Below, in pieces: positions 43,998 through 51,558 of a stretch of 64,000 nucleotides of DNA. The notes beneath the pieces were generated by a model. That model searched no databases and had not been told where the DNA came from. It worked only from the letters and a program-made list of their open reading frames with translations. Positions within the stretch are counted from its first letter, which is position 1; each line of letters opens with the position of its first letter. The stretch covers positions 1,860,001 through 1,924,000 of the forward strand of contig OZ244931.1 of NCBI GenBank assembly GCA_965222215.1, written 5' to 3'. The stretch is from JABJAG01 sp965222215 (GTDB lineage Bacteria > Pseudomonadota > Alphaproteobacteria > UBA6615). Position numbers and translations under genes: made by a program.

Positions 43998-44273
43998 CTA
44001 TTCGGAAGCGAGCCTGCGCGCTTCGGTCAGATCGCTATCCGTCCAGTCCCCATAGTCGTTTTCCCGCAACGACCGGCTCAGCAGCGCATGAACGTCGCGG
44101 TGCTCCTGCTCCAACTTCGTTTCCATGTGCCGACGCACCAGGTCGCGGATGAACTCGCTCGGCGTCTCGTAGAGAGCGCCCTTGCCGGTGATCTCACCGA
44201 CGTAGAGCGCCAGCGGGTCCGGCAATGTGGTGTTCAACCGCTTGACCATCTTGGCTTCACGGGAATCATCCAT
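43998..44273 (-). CDS. ParD-like antitoxin
   Basis: 91 residues. A ribbon-helix-helix N-terminus (KMVKRLNTTLPDPLALYVGE, TPSEFIRDLVRRHM) and an acidic C-terminal tail that would bind the toxin. Start at 44273 chosen for GAGGAG six bases upstream. The family represses its own promoter; CGCGC-rich inverted motifs at about 44338-44370 are a candidate operator. Confidence 0.85.
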   Translation of the reverse strand: MDDSREAKMVKRLNTTLPDPLALYVGEITGKGALYETPSEFIRDLVRRHMETKLEQEHRDVHALLSRSLRENDYGDWTDSDLTEARRLASE

Positions 44274-44622
44274 TCCGTACTCCTCGTTTCGATCAATATG
44301 CCATGGATGCGCGCCAAACATCAACCAGATCCACGTTCTACGCGCATATTCGCGCACTGTTCGCGCGCTTGAGTGCGACACCATCATGCCGACCCTACTC
44401 GGCTCTATGGGCCTGCAGGTAGAATCGGGGACATGCCAGTCGCCCGCCTGGAGCAGCTGGCCCGCGCCATCTGGCGCTTCTGCACCCCGGGCGCAGGCTT
44501 CACGACCGGCGCGGTGCTCGACGTGAACGGCGGGAGCTGGATGGGGTAGCGCGACCTCACGGCAAAAAGTCTGTTGGGATTCGTGACAGCCAGCTCAAAT
44601 GAGGGCCTGCTATGCCCAAACT
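44274..44622. other. Intergenic region with antitoxin promoter and SDR remnant
   Basis: 349 bases without an intact gene. The left part carries the promoter of the ParDE-like pair; the repeated CGCGC motifs near 44338-44370 are the only notable sequence. The right part holds the SDR 3' remnant described separately. Nothing else is defensible. Confidence 0.5.
44440..44549 (+). pseudogene. Duplicated 3' fragment of the upstream SDR gene
   Basis: From TTCTGCACCCCGGGCGC to the TAG at 44549 the sequence matches 43578-43649 with a single mismatch. Further upstream the match continues in a diverged form: MPVARLEQLARAIWRFC against MPVGRMGTPEELAHAIWYFC. The rest of the gene is absent. It is either the displaced 3' end left by an insertion of the toxin-antitoxin segment or the relic of a tandem paralogue. 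Confidence 0.85.
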
Positions 44623-45517
44623 CTATCTTGGGCGACAACACTTTTTGTATTTTTTTCCGCTGCCACACGGGCACTGTGCATTTGCCCCGATCTTCACTCT
44701 TCGCACAGGTGCTCGCATAGCACCTTCCACCGATTTACTCGGTGGTTTTGATAGATACCGTAGAGCGTTGTCCATCTTGGGGTCTGGTCGCCAAGTATGA
44801 CTAATGCCTATGGCAACTTTGATTTCTCCTTTGTCGATCGGACTTAACGCAAGGCCATACCACGTGTCAGCCTGGCTTCGATATTTCGCGAGCTCACAGT
44901 GCGCGACGAGGCGATCTCTGGTCTCTTTCGTAGAAAGAGTGCCGCAATGAGCGGTCAATCCGGAATCACCGAATGCAATGGTGAAATCATGAACCTGCGC
45001 GGTCTGCCGCGCCCGCTTGAATGTAAAGTTGATCGCCTGTGATATCTCGTCGGCGGTTTGGCTACTTGCCGCTAACAGCAAGAAGCCTAGGTCGATCATC
45101 TTGCTATCGCTGCCTCGTTCAATTTGCTTGATCAATGAACCAAATAGCGTGTCTTCATATCTAGTCAGAATTCCTTGTGGAAGATCATCGGCCACAATTT
45201 CCGTGCGGCGGCCAAGCATTATCGTGTCGATATGCGCGCAGAAATCTTCGCCTAAGTTGACCATGTCGTATTCATCGTCAAACCAGAGATTCTGAGACAC
45301 ATGAAAACCAAGCACCGCTAGTTCACTGGACGTGACAAGACGATCAGAAAAATGAGCGCGACGATGGATAAAACTCAGAAAATAAAGGGGGCTGGCCAGA
45401 ATTTCGCACAAGACATCTAAGAGAAAGACATCCAAGACATAGGGCGTCCTAATCGCTTCATGCTCTTTGATCTCAAGATGATCGTAAGCATAAAGAGGAA
45501 GGCTTGGGAAAAATTCT
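44623..45517 (-). pseudogene. C-terminal part of interrupted nuclease/SEC-C gene
   Basis: Open frame of 295 codons from the left insertion boundary to the stop, with no proper start codon (the first candidate is a TTG at 45435). It ends in the SEC-C zinc motif CPCGSGKKYKKCC. The frame joins that of the 5' part at 48278 exactly when the mobile element and one copy of AAAATTCT are removed, reading ...TSEFFPSLPLYAYDH... Lower GC than the flanking core genes. Confidence 0.88.
45510..45517. repeat. Left 8-bp target site duplication
   Basis: AAAATTCT, identical to 48278-48285 at the other end of the element. Eight bases is the duplication length known for the IS1595 family. Confidence 0.92.
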
Positions 45518-45541
45518 GGGAATTATATAGCTTAGACACCC
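45518..45541. repeat. Left terminal inverted repeat
   Basis: Reads inward GGGAATTATATAG...ACACCC. Compared with the right end, mismatches are at positions 5, 6, 13, 17 and 18. Confidence 0.9.
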
Positions 45542-45542
45542 A

Positions 45543-46037
45543 TTACTCAGGCTTGCGCCCCTTTAGCCCCTCAGCGGAGAAACGCTCCAGAAGCTGAAAC
45601 CCGGCCTCATCGGCGGGGACAAGCCAGACGCCGCCCTGAACGCTCTCAACCCTCTCAACCGCCTCACTCCAAGCCTTGAAGGCCGACAGGTCCGCGCGCA
45701 CCGCGCCGGGAAGCATGTTGTATTGGAACGCAGCATATGGCGTCGCAACCGGGTCAGCCGAAGCCAGCCGATTATCCACGCTCTCCAATACAGAGTTGAT
45801 CGCATCAAGGCGCTCGCGAATGTCTTCCTGCCCGTCTTTGAGTGTTACCGTTCGTTCGTCCAACGCCGCGACTGTGTTCCCGACCTCGATGGTCGCAACG
45901 ATCAGGTAGCCAAAGGCAGCAGCAGCCAGAATAACCGCGCCGGCGAAAACGGCCGTCATAAGCCCGAGACGCTTTTCGAGGCCGCCCCACGATTTACCGA
46001 CCTCGCGAAGCGTCTTAAAATCCGCGTCATTCGCCAT
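45543..46037 (-). CDS. Membrane-anchored coiled-coil passenger protein
   Basis: 164 residues. One membrane helix at about residues 26-51 (TAVFAGAVILAAAAFGYLIVA) followed by a heptad-rich stretch (ALDERTVTLKDGQEDIRERLDAINSVLESVDNRL) and a small C-terminal domain. Cytoplasmic N-terminus expected. No family recognised. Last gene inside the element, ending one base from the left inverted repeat. Overlaps the 50-residue ORF by 11 bases, with AAGGA upstream of the ATG. Confidence 0.75.
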   Translation of the reverse strand: MANDADFKTLREVGKSWGGLEKRLGLMTAVFAGAVILAAAAFGYLIVATIEVGNTVAALDERTVTLKDGQEDIRERLDAINSVLESVDNRLASADPVATPYAAFQYNMLPGAVRADLSAFKAWSEAVERVESVQGGVWLVPADEAGFQLLERFSAEGLKGRKPE

Positions 46038-46179
46038 CGGTTTTTTCCTTGTTCCCCTTGTCCGGTTTCTGCTCCGCTATCTTGCGCAGCTTCTCGGCAA
46101 AGGCTTCCTCGTCCTCGTCCGCCTCGATCTCGCGGGCAAGGTCCTTGAACTTCTGGGATTGTGACTTTTTGCCGGTCAC
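46027..46179 (-). CDS. Small acidic/basic helical ORF, 50 residues
   Basis: GTG-initiated ORF beginning MTGKKSQSQKFKDLAREIEA and ending NKEKTDGE. Highly charged and probably one long helix (EDEEAFAEKLRKIAEQK). The GTG overlaps the stop of the VapC45-like gene (GTGA) and its end overlaps the next start by 11 bases, which is strong evidence that it is translated. Function unknown; it could be a third component of the toxin-antitoxin module or a partner of the membrane protein. Confidence 0.75.
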   Translation of the reverse strand: MTGKKSQSQKFKDLAREIEADEDEEAFAEKLRKIAEQKPDKGNKEKTDGE

Positions 46180-46574
46180 GGAATTTTAACCTCGTAAAAT
46201 CGACCGTTACCCTTCATTTCGTAAATGAATGGCGCGGGCGTGGTGGACGCTAACTCCATCATCTTCTCGTGGCGGCGCACAAAGCTGCACAACGATACCC
46301 AACGGTGCTCGCTTGCACACGGAAGATAAAAACAACGCATCCGATGCTGCTTGATCGCCGCCGCCTCTGCCTCAATGGCGTGCCACTTCCGATCCTGGCT
46401 TACCGAGATCCATCCGCGCGGGCCAACCACGTTCATCCACTCGTCATCAGGGGTGTTGTGAAGAAAACCCTGTTCCTGATGCCACTTCACCCGCATCGGC
46501 GGTTTCATGGAAGCGAGCCCCTTTGGAAGCCGCTTGCCGAACGTCCGATCAAAGAAGAACGTCAGTGTACCCAC
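46176..46574 (-). CDS. VapC45-like PIN-domain toxin
   Basis: 132 residues. The N-terminus LTFFFDRTFGKRLPKGL has the first acidic PIN residue, and DDEWMNVVGPRGWISVSQDRKW follows the pattern of the VapC45 PIN-like family. Such toxins are RNases. GTG start overlapping the end of the antitoxin gene by 13 bases. The gene order antitoxin with DUF433 then PIN-like protein is that of VapBC45. Confidence 0.78.
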   Translation of the reverse strand: MGTLTFFFDRTFGKRLPKGLASMKPPMRVKWHQEQGFLHNTPDDEWMNVVGPRGWISVSQDRKWHAIEAEAAAIKQHRMRCFYLPCASEHRWVSLCSFVRRHEKMMELASTTPAPFIYEMKGNGRFYEVKIP

Positions 46575-47269
46575 TGGCTCGGGCGGTCGGGGTCAACTTC
46601 TAGCCCCTCAAATCGCAAAGCAGACCGCACAAACTGCGGTTCCAGATCGTAGTCGTCCGCGATGTCCTCAAGATTCTCGCCGCTCGCCCAACGCTCACGC
46701 AGCGTCCATGTCGCGATCCCGCCTACCTGCGGTGCGCCAAAGCACACGCGAGGGTCGATCAAAACCGGACTGTCATAGCCAGCAACACGCCATGCTGAGA
46801 CCTTGTTTAGCTCGGAATCGTATTCGAACTCCCGGAGCAGTTCGCTAAGAATTTGGTTCCAAGCCAACTGCCCACCCTCGCTCACAACGACCAACTTCTG
46901 CGAGTTTTTGGAACCGGCAATCCGGTCGTAGTCCACGAACAAATGGCGACCGTCTGTCTTGAAGCGGTACTCCGCAAATGGAAACTCGCTACCAATTTCC
47001 TCAGCAAGGTAGGAGCGAGCATCTTTGATCCGGTCAAGCCGAACTCCAGATTTTCGCATGGCGGCAACCACTCCCAACTCGATAAGCTGGAGGTAGGAAA
47101 GACCCGAGCCCCGGGCACGATCAGAAATCGCGCCGCGCTTGTTGTGCCCGCGGTCCTGCCAATTGCTGATCGTCTGTACGGTCGTGCGCGCATAACGCGC
47201 AGCCTCTGACACGGCATACGCCGGGGTGTTAAGGCGTTCGCGCCAAAGTTGATGTTCGGCCAAAGACAT
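46562..47269 (-). CDS. VapB45-like DUF433 antitoxin
   Basis: 235 residues. N-terminal MerR-like helix-turn-helix (YAVSEAARYARTTVQTISNW) and C-terminal DUF433 domain (DPRVCFGAPQVGGIATWTL, EDIADDYDLEPQFVRSALRF). This is the architecture and length of VapB45-type antitoxins. ATG at 47269 behind GAGGGATT. Nine bases after the transposase stop, so it is probably expressed from the transposase promoter as well as its own. Confidence 0.82.
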   Translation of the reverse strand: MSLAEHQLWRERLNTPAYAVSEAARYARTTVQTISNWQDRGHNKRGAISDRARGSGLSYLQLIELGVVAAMRKSGVRLDRIKDARSYLAEEIGSEFPFAEYRFKTDGRHLFVDYDRIAGSKNSQKLVVVSEGGQLAWNQILSELLREFEYDSELNKVSAWRVAGYDSPVLIDPRVCFGAPQVGGIATWTLRERWASGENLEDIADDYDLEPQFVRSALRFEGLEVDPDRPSQWVH

Positions 47270-47278
47270 CAATCCCTC

Positions 47279-48202
47279 TTACCAACCAGCCCTCCGGTAG
47301 GTCAATCGCTTGCCAACGATACCTTCGAGCGCTTTTTCTGTGCGTTCCGCATCATCAACCTCCAGCGCAGCCCGGTAGTTGTGGCGGAAATCGAACTCGC
47401 CAAGATACCGCCTCAAGTGCTGCTGGCTGACGTGCTGGTAGGTGCCGCCGATGCCGCGCTTCAACGTCGCGAAGTACGACTCCACCGTGTTCGTGTGCCA
47501 GAACGTGCCGCGCACGTATTCCTCTATCGAGTGGTTCACCGTGCCGTGGCCCGCATACTCCCGGCCCGTGCGCTCGTAGTGCCGCGCCTCGTCCGTCATC
47601 AGGTACGACTTACGGTCGACGTGCTGCACCAGCACCGGGCGAAGCGTGCGGGAGTTTACCGCCGGGACATGGTGCGAGGACACGCGGCCCTCGCGCTCCA
47701 CCAGTGCAACCACCGCTTCCTTTTTCGGGATCGGCTTGCCCTTATGTGCGTTCTTGGCCTTGCCGCCGACGAAGGTCTCGTCCGCCTCCACAACCTTGTT
47801 GTCGCCACCGAGACCGCCCGGAAGGCTGCCTTCACGCATGGCCTCGCGGATACGGTGCGCCATGAACCACGCGGTCTTGTACGTGACCTCTAGCGTGCGG
47901 TGCAGTTGATGGGCGCTCACACCCTTCTTGCTGCTGCACATCAGGTAGGTGGCCTGTAGGAACTTGTGGAGCGGCACGCGGCCATGCTCGAACACCGTTC
48001 CAACCTTCACCGTGAACTGCTTGCGGCAACCCGTGGCGTAGCACTTCCACAAGCCTACGCGGGTGGACTTGCCCTTTAGTTTGCCAGCCTTGTTGCGGGT
48101 GCCGCAGTGCGGGCAAACCGGGCCGTCCGGCCAGATGATGCCTTCCAAATAGGCGAAAGCCGCCTTTTCATCGTGGAAGTATCGCTTGCTGAGAATCGAC
48201 AT
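47279..48202 (-). CDS. IS1595-family transposase
   Basis: 307 residues. N-terminal zinc ribbon (CPHC...WKCYATGCRKQF), then the ISXO2-like DDE domain: VVEADETFVGGKAKNAHKGK, LMTDEARHYERTG and HTNTVESYFATLKRGIGG supply the acidic triad region. Full length with no frameshift, so probably active. The ATG is 51 bases inside the right inverted repeat. Confidence 0.95.
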   Translation of the reverse strand: MSILSKRYFHDEKAAFAYLEGIIWPDGPVCPHCGTRNKAGKLKGKSTRVGLWKCYATGCRKQFTVKVGTVFEHGRVPLHKFLQATYLMCSSKKGVSAHQLHRTLEVTYKTAWFMAHRIREAMREGSLPGGLGGDNKVVEADETFVGGKAKNAHKGKPIPKKEAVVALVEREGRVSSHHVPAVNSRTLRPVLVQHVDRKSYLMTDEARHYERTGREYAGHGTVNHSIEEYVRGTFWHTNTVESYFATLKRGIGGTYQHVSQQHLRRYLGEFDFRHNYRAALEVDDAERTEKALEGIVGKRLTYRRAGW

Positions 48203-48253
48203 GTCCGTAACCCAATAGATTCGTTTGATGAATCATATATGGGGACGATTCTT

Positions 48254-48277
48254 GGGTGTGCAAGGTATATATATCCC
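48254..48277. repeat. Right terminal inverted repeat
   Basis: Plus strand GGGTGTGCAAGGTATATATA followed by TCCC; read inward on the minus strand it begins GGGATATATATA and ends ACACCC. Confidence 0.9.
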
Positions 48278-48285
48278 AAAATTCT
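48278..48285. repeat. Right 8-bp target site duplication
   Basis: AAAATTCT, matching 45510-45517. Confidence 0.92.
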
Positions 48286-49614
48286 GAAGTGACACAGAGA
48301 AGAAATACTTCACTGATGCCACGTTCCGGGACCTCAATGGCAGTGCCATCAACCACAAACTGGTGGTTTCCATCCAACAATAGAGTTGCACAGCTATATG
48401 CCTGCTCATAAGCAGAGTTGACGGCTTTCTTTAGATCGGCCTCTAAAGCACCTGCGGCTCCTTTTCGTGCTTCCTCTGTGAGCTTTTTAGATTTTGCCTG
48501 GACTACTAGAGCTCGATCCGCATACAGGACGAGTACATCTATTTCGCCCACTGTGTGCCCATGACCGTCAAAGATCAGAACATTCTGGTAAACACGTTCT
48601 TTGCCGAACACGGAAGCTAAGCGTTCGGCGACAAACACTTCCGTGAAATCACCACGATGCTTGTCGGCGTTATTGCGATAGTTCTTATCTCGCCGCATCC
48701 AGTAAATGGGCGTGTCATAGGCACTCTCTGCGAGTGAGTATGCTTGAAATAATAGAACATCATCTTCGCTAAGCCGAATAAACGGATGAGTTGTTAGGCA
48801 ATTCCAACCTCCAATATCGCGATAAGCTCGCTGAGATTCGATGTCGTCGATACTAAAAGCCGAGACAATACTACGAGCACGTTCGAAAGAAATTCCAGCT
48901 TCTCTACATAATTCTTCGATAGAAAACCGAAACGCTGGGAGTAGCGTCAGGCTATCAATATCTTCAATCGTCATTTCAGTTCGGATCTTTTGAAGCCTAG
49001 CAGGCGTCATTTTCGCGACCGCGTCATAGACAGCGGCCACATCTGAAATTGCAAAGCCCTTAATTGTCGAGTAGCCAGCCGACATCTTGGGTATATCGCT
49101 GTACCGCAAAATCCCGGTATTGAAAGTGATACGCAGACTCCCCCGCATAAAAGATCGGCTCGCGGTACTGCCGACCTTGACCGTTAGTAAGATCATTAAT
49201 CCCGTGTTTTAGGTCTTCTTGTTTGCGCACGAGGTAAGGAATATTGAGCGTATTGTGCAATTCTCTAAGCAGTCGCTCTGCGGCCTCGATTTGATTTTCA
49301 ATCACTTCGGCAGCGGGCTTTGCTAAGTCCAGCGGGACTGAGAGCATCAGCCTTGTAAGCAAAGATAGCTCCGAGCGAATGAGACAATCCGGGCCGGATT
49401 TCTCGTGCAAAACGTCTGTTGTGAGCTTCTCGTTGTACCCGAAAAAATTCTCTCTCCAACAAAGCAATGCGAGGGAATGAGCGAAACCTGGCTCAGTACA
49501 AACGGCCTCAAGGTCAGCAAGAATGCTGGCCTCGCTCCGGTGCTTCGGCACGGTAATCCCTTCAGAAAGAGATGGGGGTGTCCTAGGGGATTCTTCCCTC
49601 GTGCGTTTAGGCAT
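48278..49614 (-). pseudogene. N-terminal part of interrupted nuclease/SEC-C gene
   Basis: Two overlapping frames that join into one protein. The first runs from ATG 49614 for 184 codons to a TAA at 49060-49062 (...VGWLLDN). Dropping one T there continues as KGFAISDVAAV in the second frame to the insertion site. The second part has a PD-(D/E)xK-like nuclease pattern: GDFTE, then GEIDVLVLYADRALVVQAKSK (reconstructed Glu325, Asp359, Gln372, Lys374). Without the element and the frameshift, the full product would be about 740 residues ending in SEC-C. Confidence 0.85.
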
Positions 49615-49680
49615 TGTTCTGCTTCGAGCTCGTAATAGTCCCGAATATCAATATCTTACTTGATATCGCGCCAACGCGAT

Positions 49681-49757
49681 TGGCGCGCCCGGCAGGATTC
49701 GAACCTGCGACATTCGGCTTAGAAGGCCGATGCTCTATCCAACTGAGCTACGGGCGC
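49681..49757 (-). tRNA. tRNA-Arg (anticodon TCT)
   Basis: 77 bases including an encoded CCA. Acceptor GCGCCCG / CGGGCGC, D-arm GCTCAGTTGGATAGAGC, anticodon loop CTTCTAA, T-arm GCAGGTTCGAATCCTGC. Its 3' end faces the low-GC accessory region. A short inverted repeat (GCGCCAA / TTGGCGC) overlaps the 3' end. Confidence 0.95.
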
Positions 49758-49843
49758 CCCTTACGCAACAATAACGTACGCACTCAAACGTCAACGATTT
49801 GAACGTAAACCGATTCGTCTGACCGGAGGCCGCGCGCCGGCGC

Positions 49844-50149
49844 CTAGTGGCTCCAGGGCGTTTTCCGGTCGTAGGCGAAGTTGTCCGCGTAAGCCTTTGG
49901 GGTGATTCGTCTTTGCTTCGGCTCCTGGACCACATAGTCCAGTTCAAGCCTCTTGGCGTGCGCCTCCGCGTCCTCGCGGCTGTCGAAGGTCAGGCGGACC
50001 TGGGACATGGTGTCCCCCGCGCCCGGCCAGCCCATCATCGGGTCGAGCTGCTGGCGGCGGGTCGGCTCGAACTCCAGCACCCATTTGCGCGTTTTCGCGC
50101 GGCCGGACTGCATGGCGGTCTTCGCGGGCTGGAAAATGCGTGCCTTCAT
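49844..50149 (-). CDS. NADH dehydrogenase accessory subunit (NDUFS4-like)
   Basis: 101 residues of the 'ETC complex I subunit conserved region' family, homologous to mitochondrial NDUFS4 and found in alphaproteobacteria. Family features are ARIFQPAKTAMQSGRAKTRKWVLEF-like start, PMMGWPGAGDTMSQVRLTF in the middle and PKAYADNFAYDRKTPWSH at the end. Accessory subunit of complex I on its cytoplasmic arm. Flanked by two tRNA genes on the same strand. Confidence 0.92.
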   Translation of the reverse strand: MKARIFQPAKTAMQSGRAKTRKWVLEFEPTRRQQLDPMMGWPGAGDTMSQVRLTFDSREDAEAHAKRLELDYVVQEPKQRRITPKAYADNFAYDRKTPWSH

Positions 50150-50173
50150 GGGTCCTCGACGGTCCTCTTGGTG

Positions 50174-50250
50174 TGGTCGGGGCGACGAGATTCGAACACG
50201 CGACCCCCTGCTCCCAAAGCAGGTGCTCTACCAGGCTGAGCTACGCCCCG
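50174..50250 (-). tRNA. tRNA-Pro (anticodon TGG)
   Basis: 77 bases including an encoded CCA. Acceptor CGGGGCG / CGCCCCG with discriminator A, anticodon loop TTTGGGA, T-arm with GTTCGAATC. 24 bases upstream of the NDUFS4-like gene start. Confidence 0.95.
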
Positions 50251-50405
50251 GTGGTTCCGGTTTCAAGGCGGAAGATAGGCGCGCCGCCGCGTCGGTGCAA
50301 CGATTGTAAGCCGCCCGACGCCAGAACGGTGAATTCACACAAAAGTTTGGGGAAAATCATGGCTCTATCCCCATAAAGGACTACGGTCGGACTGTTTGGA
50401 CTTTC

Positions 50406-50440
50406 GTGGTTTTGTCCTATCTTCCTGACAACAAAACCAC
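50406..50440. promoter_or_regulatory. Inverted repeat upstream of the TAXI gene
   Basis: GTGGTTTTG and CAAAACCAC, perfect 9-base arms separated by 17 bases, ending five bases before the GGGAGG ribosome site. It could be an operator or a 5'-UTR hairpin that hides part of the leader. Confidence 0.55.
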
Positions 50441-50456
50441 TTAACGGGAGGTGTTT

Positions 50457-51464
50457 ATGAAACACATCGGAATTCTGAAAACCCTGGCTGCCGGCGCGAC
50501 GGCCGCGGCCATCATGTCGGCCACCCCGGCGCTGGCGCAGGACTATGTCCTCAACACCGCGTCCACCGGCGGCACCTATCACCCCGTCGGCACGGCCATC
50601 GCGACCCTGTCGAAGGTCAAGCTGCTGCCGAAGCAGAAGTTCAGCCTCACCGCCGTGAACTCGGCCGGTTCGGGCGCGAACGTCCAGGCGCTGGGTGCCA
50701 ACACGGCCCAGTTCGCCATCGTCCAGGGCCTGTTCGGTTCATATGCCGCGACAGGCACCGGCCCGGTCTCCGAGCCGCAGAAGAACATGCGCTCGGTCAC
50801 CATGCTGTGGCAGAACGTCGAGCAGTTCGTGGTGCCGAACGACGCCGCCAAGACCGGCACGGTTTCCGACCTGATGGCGCTCAAGGGCAAGCCCATGGCG
50901 CTCGGCCGCCAGAATTCGGGCACGATCGGCTCCAACAAGGTGCTGCTCGGCGGCCTCGGTCTCGACATCGAGAAGGACTTCGAGCTGGTCTACGCCGGCT
51001 ACGGCCCGTCCGCCGACGCGCTGGCCGACGGCAAGGTCGCCGGCATCGGCGCCCCGGCCGGCCCGCCGACCGGCGCCATCACCAAGCTGATGGCCTCGAA
51101 CGAGGGCAAGTTCACCCTGCTGAACGTGACCGAGGACGAAGCCAAGAAGATGGACGGCGGCCGCAACCTGTGGGTGCCCTACACCATCAAGGCCGGCACC
51201 TACCCGGGCCAGGACAAGGACGTGCAGACGATCGCGCAGCCGAACTTCCTCGCCGTGAACGCCGACGTGCCGGACGAGCATGTCTACCTGCTGACCAAGG
51301 CGATGTACGAGAACCTGCCGTTCCTGCAGGCGATCCACCCCGCCACCAAGGCCATGTCCGTCGAGAACGCGATGGCCGGCCTGCCGCTGCCGCTGCACCC
51401 CGGTGCCGCCCGCTACTACAAGGAAGTCGGCCTGGACGTTCCCGACCGTCTGATGGCCAAGTAG
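50457..51464 (+). CDS. TAXI-family TRAP transporter substrate-binding protein
   Basis: 335 residues. Signal peptide ending ATPALAQ, then the TAXI signature DYVLNTASTGGTYHPVGTAIA. Periplasmic binding protein delivering a carboxylate or amino acid to the fused permease downstream. Start at 50457 for the GGGAGG ribosome site. Followed by a strong terminator hairpin before the permease gene. Confidence 0.93.
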   Translation: MKHIGILKTLAAGATAAAIMSATPALAQDYVLNTASTGGTYHPVGTAIATLSKVKLLPKQKFSLTAVNSAGSGANVQALGANTAQFAIVQGLFGSYAATGTGPVSEPQKNMRSVTMLWQNVEQFVVPNDAAKTGTVSDLMALKGKPMALGRQNSGTIGSNKVLLGGLGLDIEKDFELVYAGYGPSADALADGKVAGIGAPAGPPTGAITKLMASNEGKFTLLNVTEDEAKKMDGGRNLWVPYTIKAGTYPGQDKDVQTIAQPNFLAVNADVPDEHVYLLTKAMYENLPFLQAIHPATKAMSVENAMAGLPLPLHPGAARYYKEVGLDVPDRLMAK

Positions 51465-51499
51465 ACACCGGACACGGTGTTGCAATCGGCAAACGACTG

Positions 51500-51537
51500 A
51501 AAGGTGGCCACCAGCCGGTGGCCACCTTTTTCATTTG
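51500..51537 (+). terminator. Intrinsic terminator between TAXI and permease genes
   Basis: AAAGGTGGCCACC and GGTGGCCACCTTT form a perfect 13-bp stem with an AGCC loop, followed by TTTCATTT. Between two genes of one transporter, it would act as a partial terminator that keeps the binding protein in excess over the permease. Confidence 0.85.
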
Positions 51538-51558
51538 GGGGACGACGCCGGGGCACCC

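Larger units (their letters stand above)
45518..48277 (-). mobile_element. IS1595-family element with four passenger genes
   Basis: 2760 bp bounded by 24-bp imperfect inverted repeats (45518-45541 and 48254-48277; both start GGGA and end ACACCC, 19 of 24 positions match) and by the direct repeat AAAATTCT. It carries the transposase and, downstream on the same strand, VapB45-like and VapC45-like genes, a 50-residue ORF and a 164-residue membrane protein, with overlaps or gaps under 10 bases throughout. The IS1595 family is known to include members with passenger genes. The intact duplication suggests a recent insertion. Confidence 0.92.

Noticed and set aside
44405..44674. Minus-strand 89-residue ORF over the SDR remnant
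   Set aside because: It is antisense to the SDR relic and has no ribosome site or homology.
44623..45435. Complete SEC-C gene starting at a TTG at 45435
   Set aside because: The frame is open further upstream to the insertion point and joins the 5' part in frame after removing the element, so it is a fragment.
48168..49196. Independent 342-residue gene ending inside the IS element
   Set aside because: Its first 45 codons are a shifted reading of the preceding frame and its last ~37 codons are transposon sequence.
49681..49757. tRNA-Arg as attachment site of an integrated island
   Set aside because: I found no second copy of the tRNA 3' end near 43.6-44.6 kb and no integrase gene.
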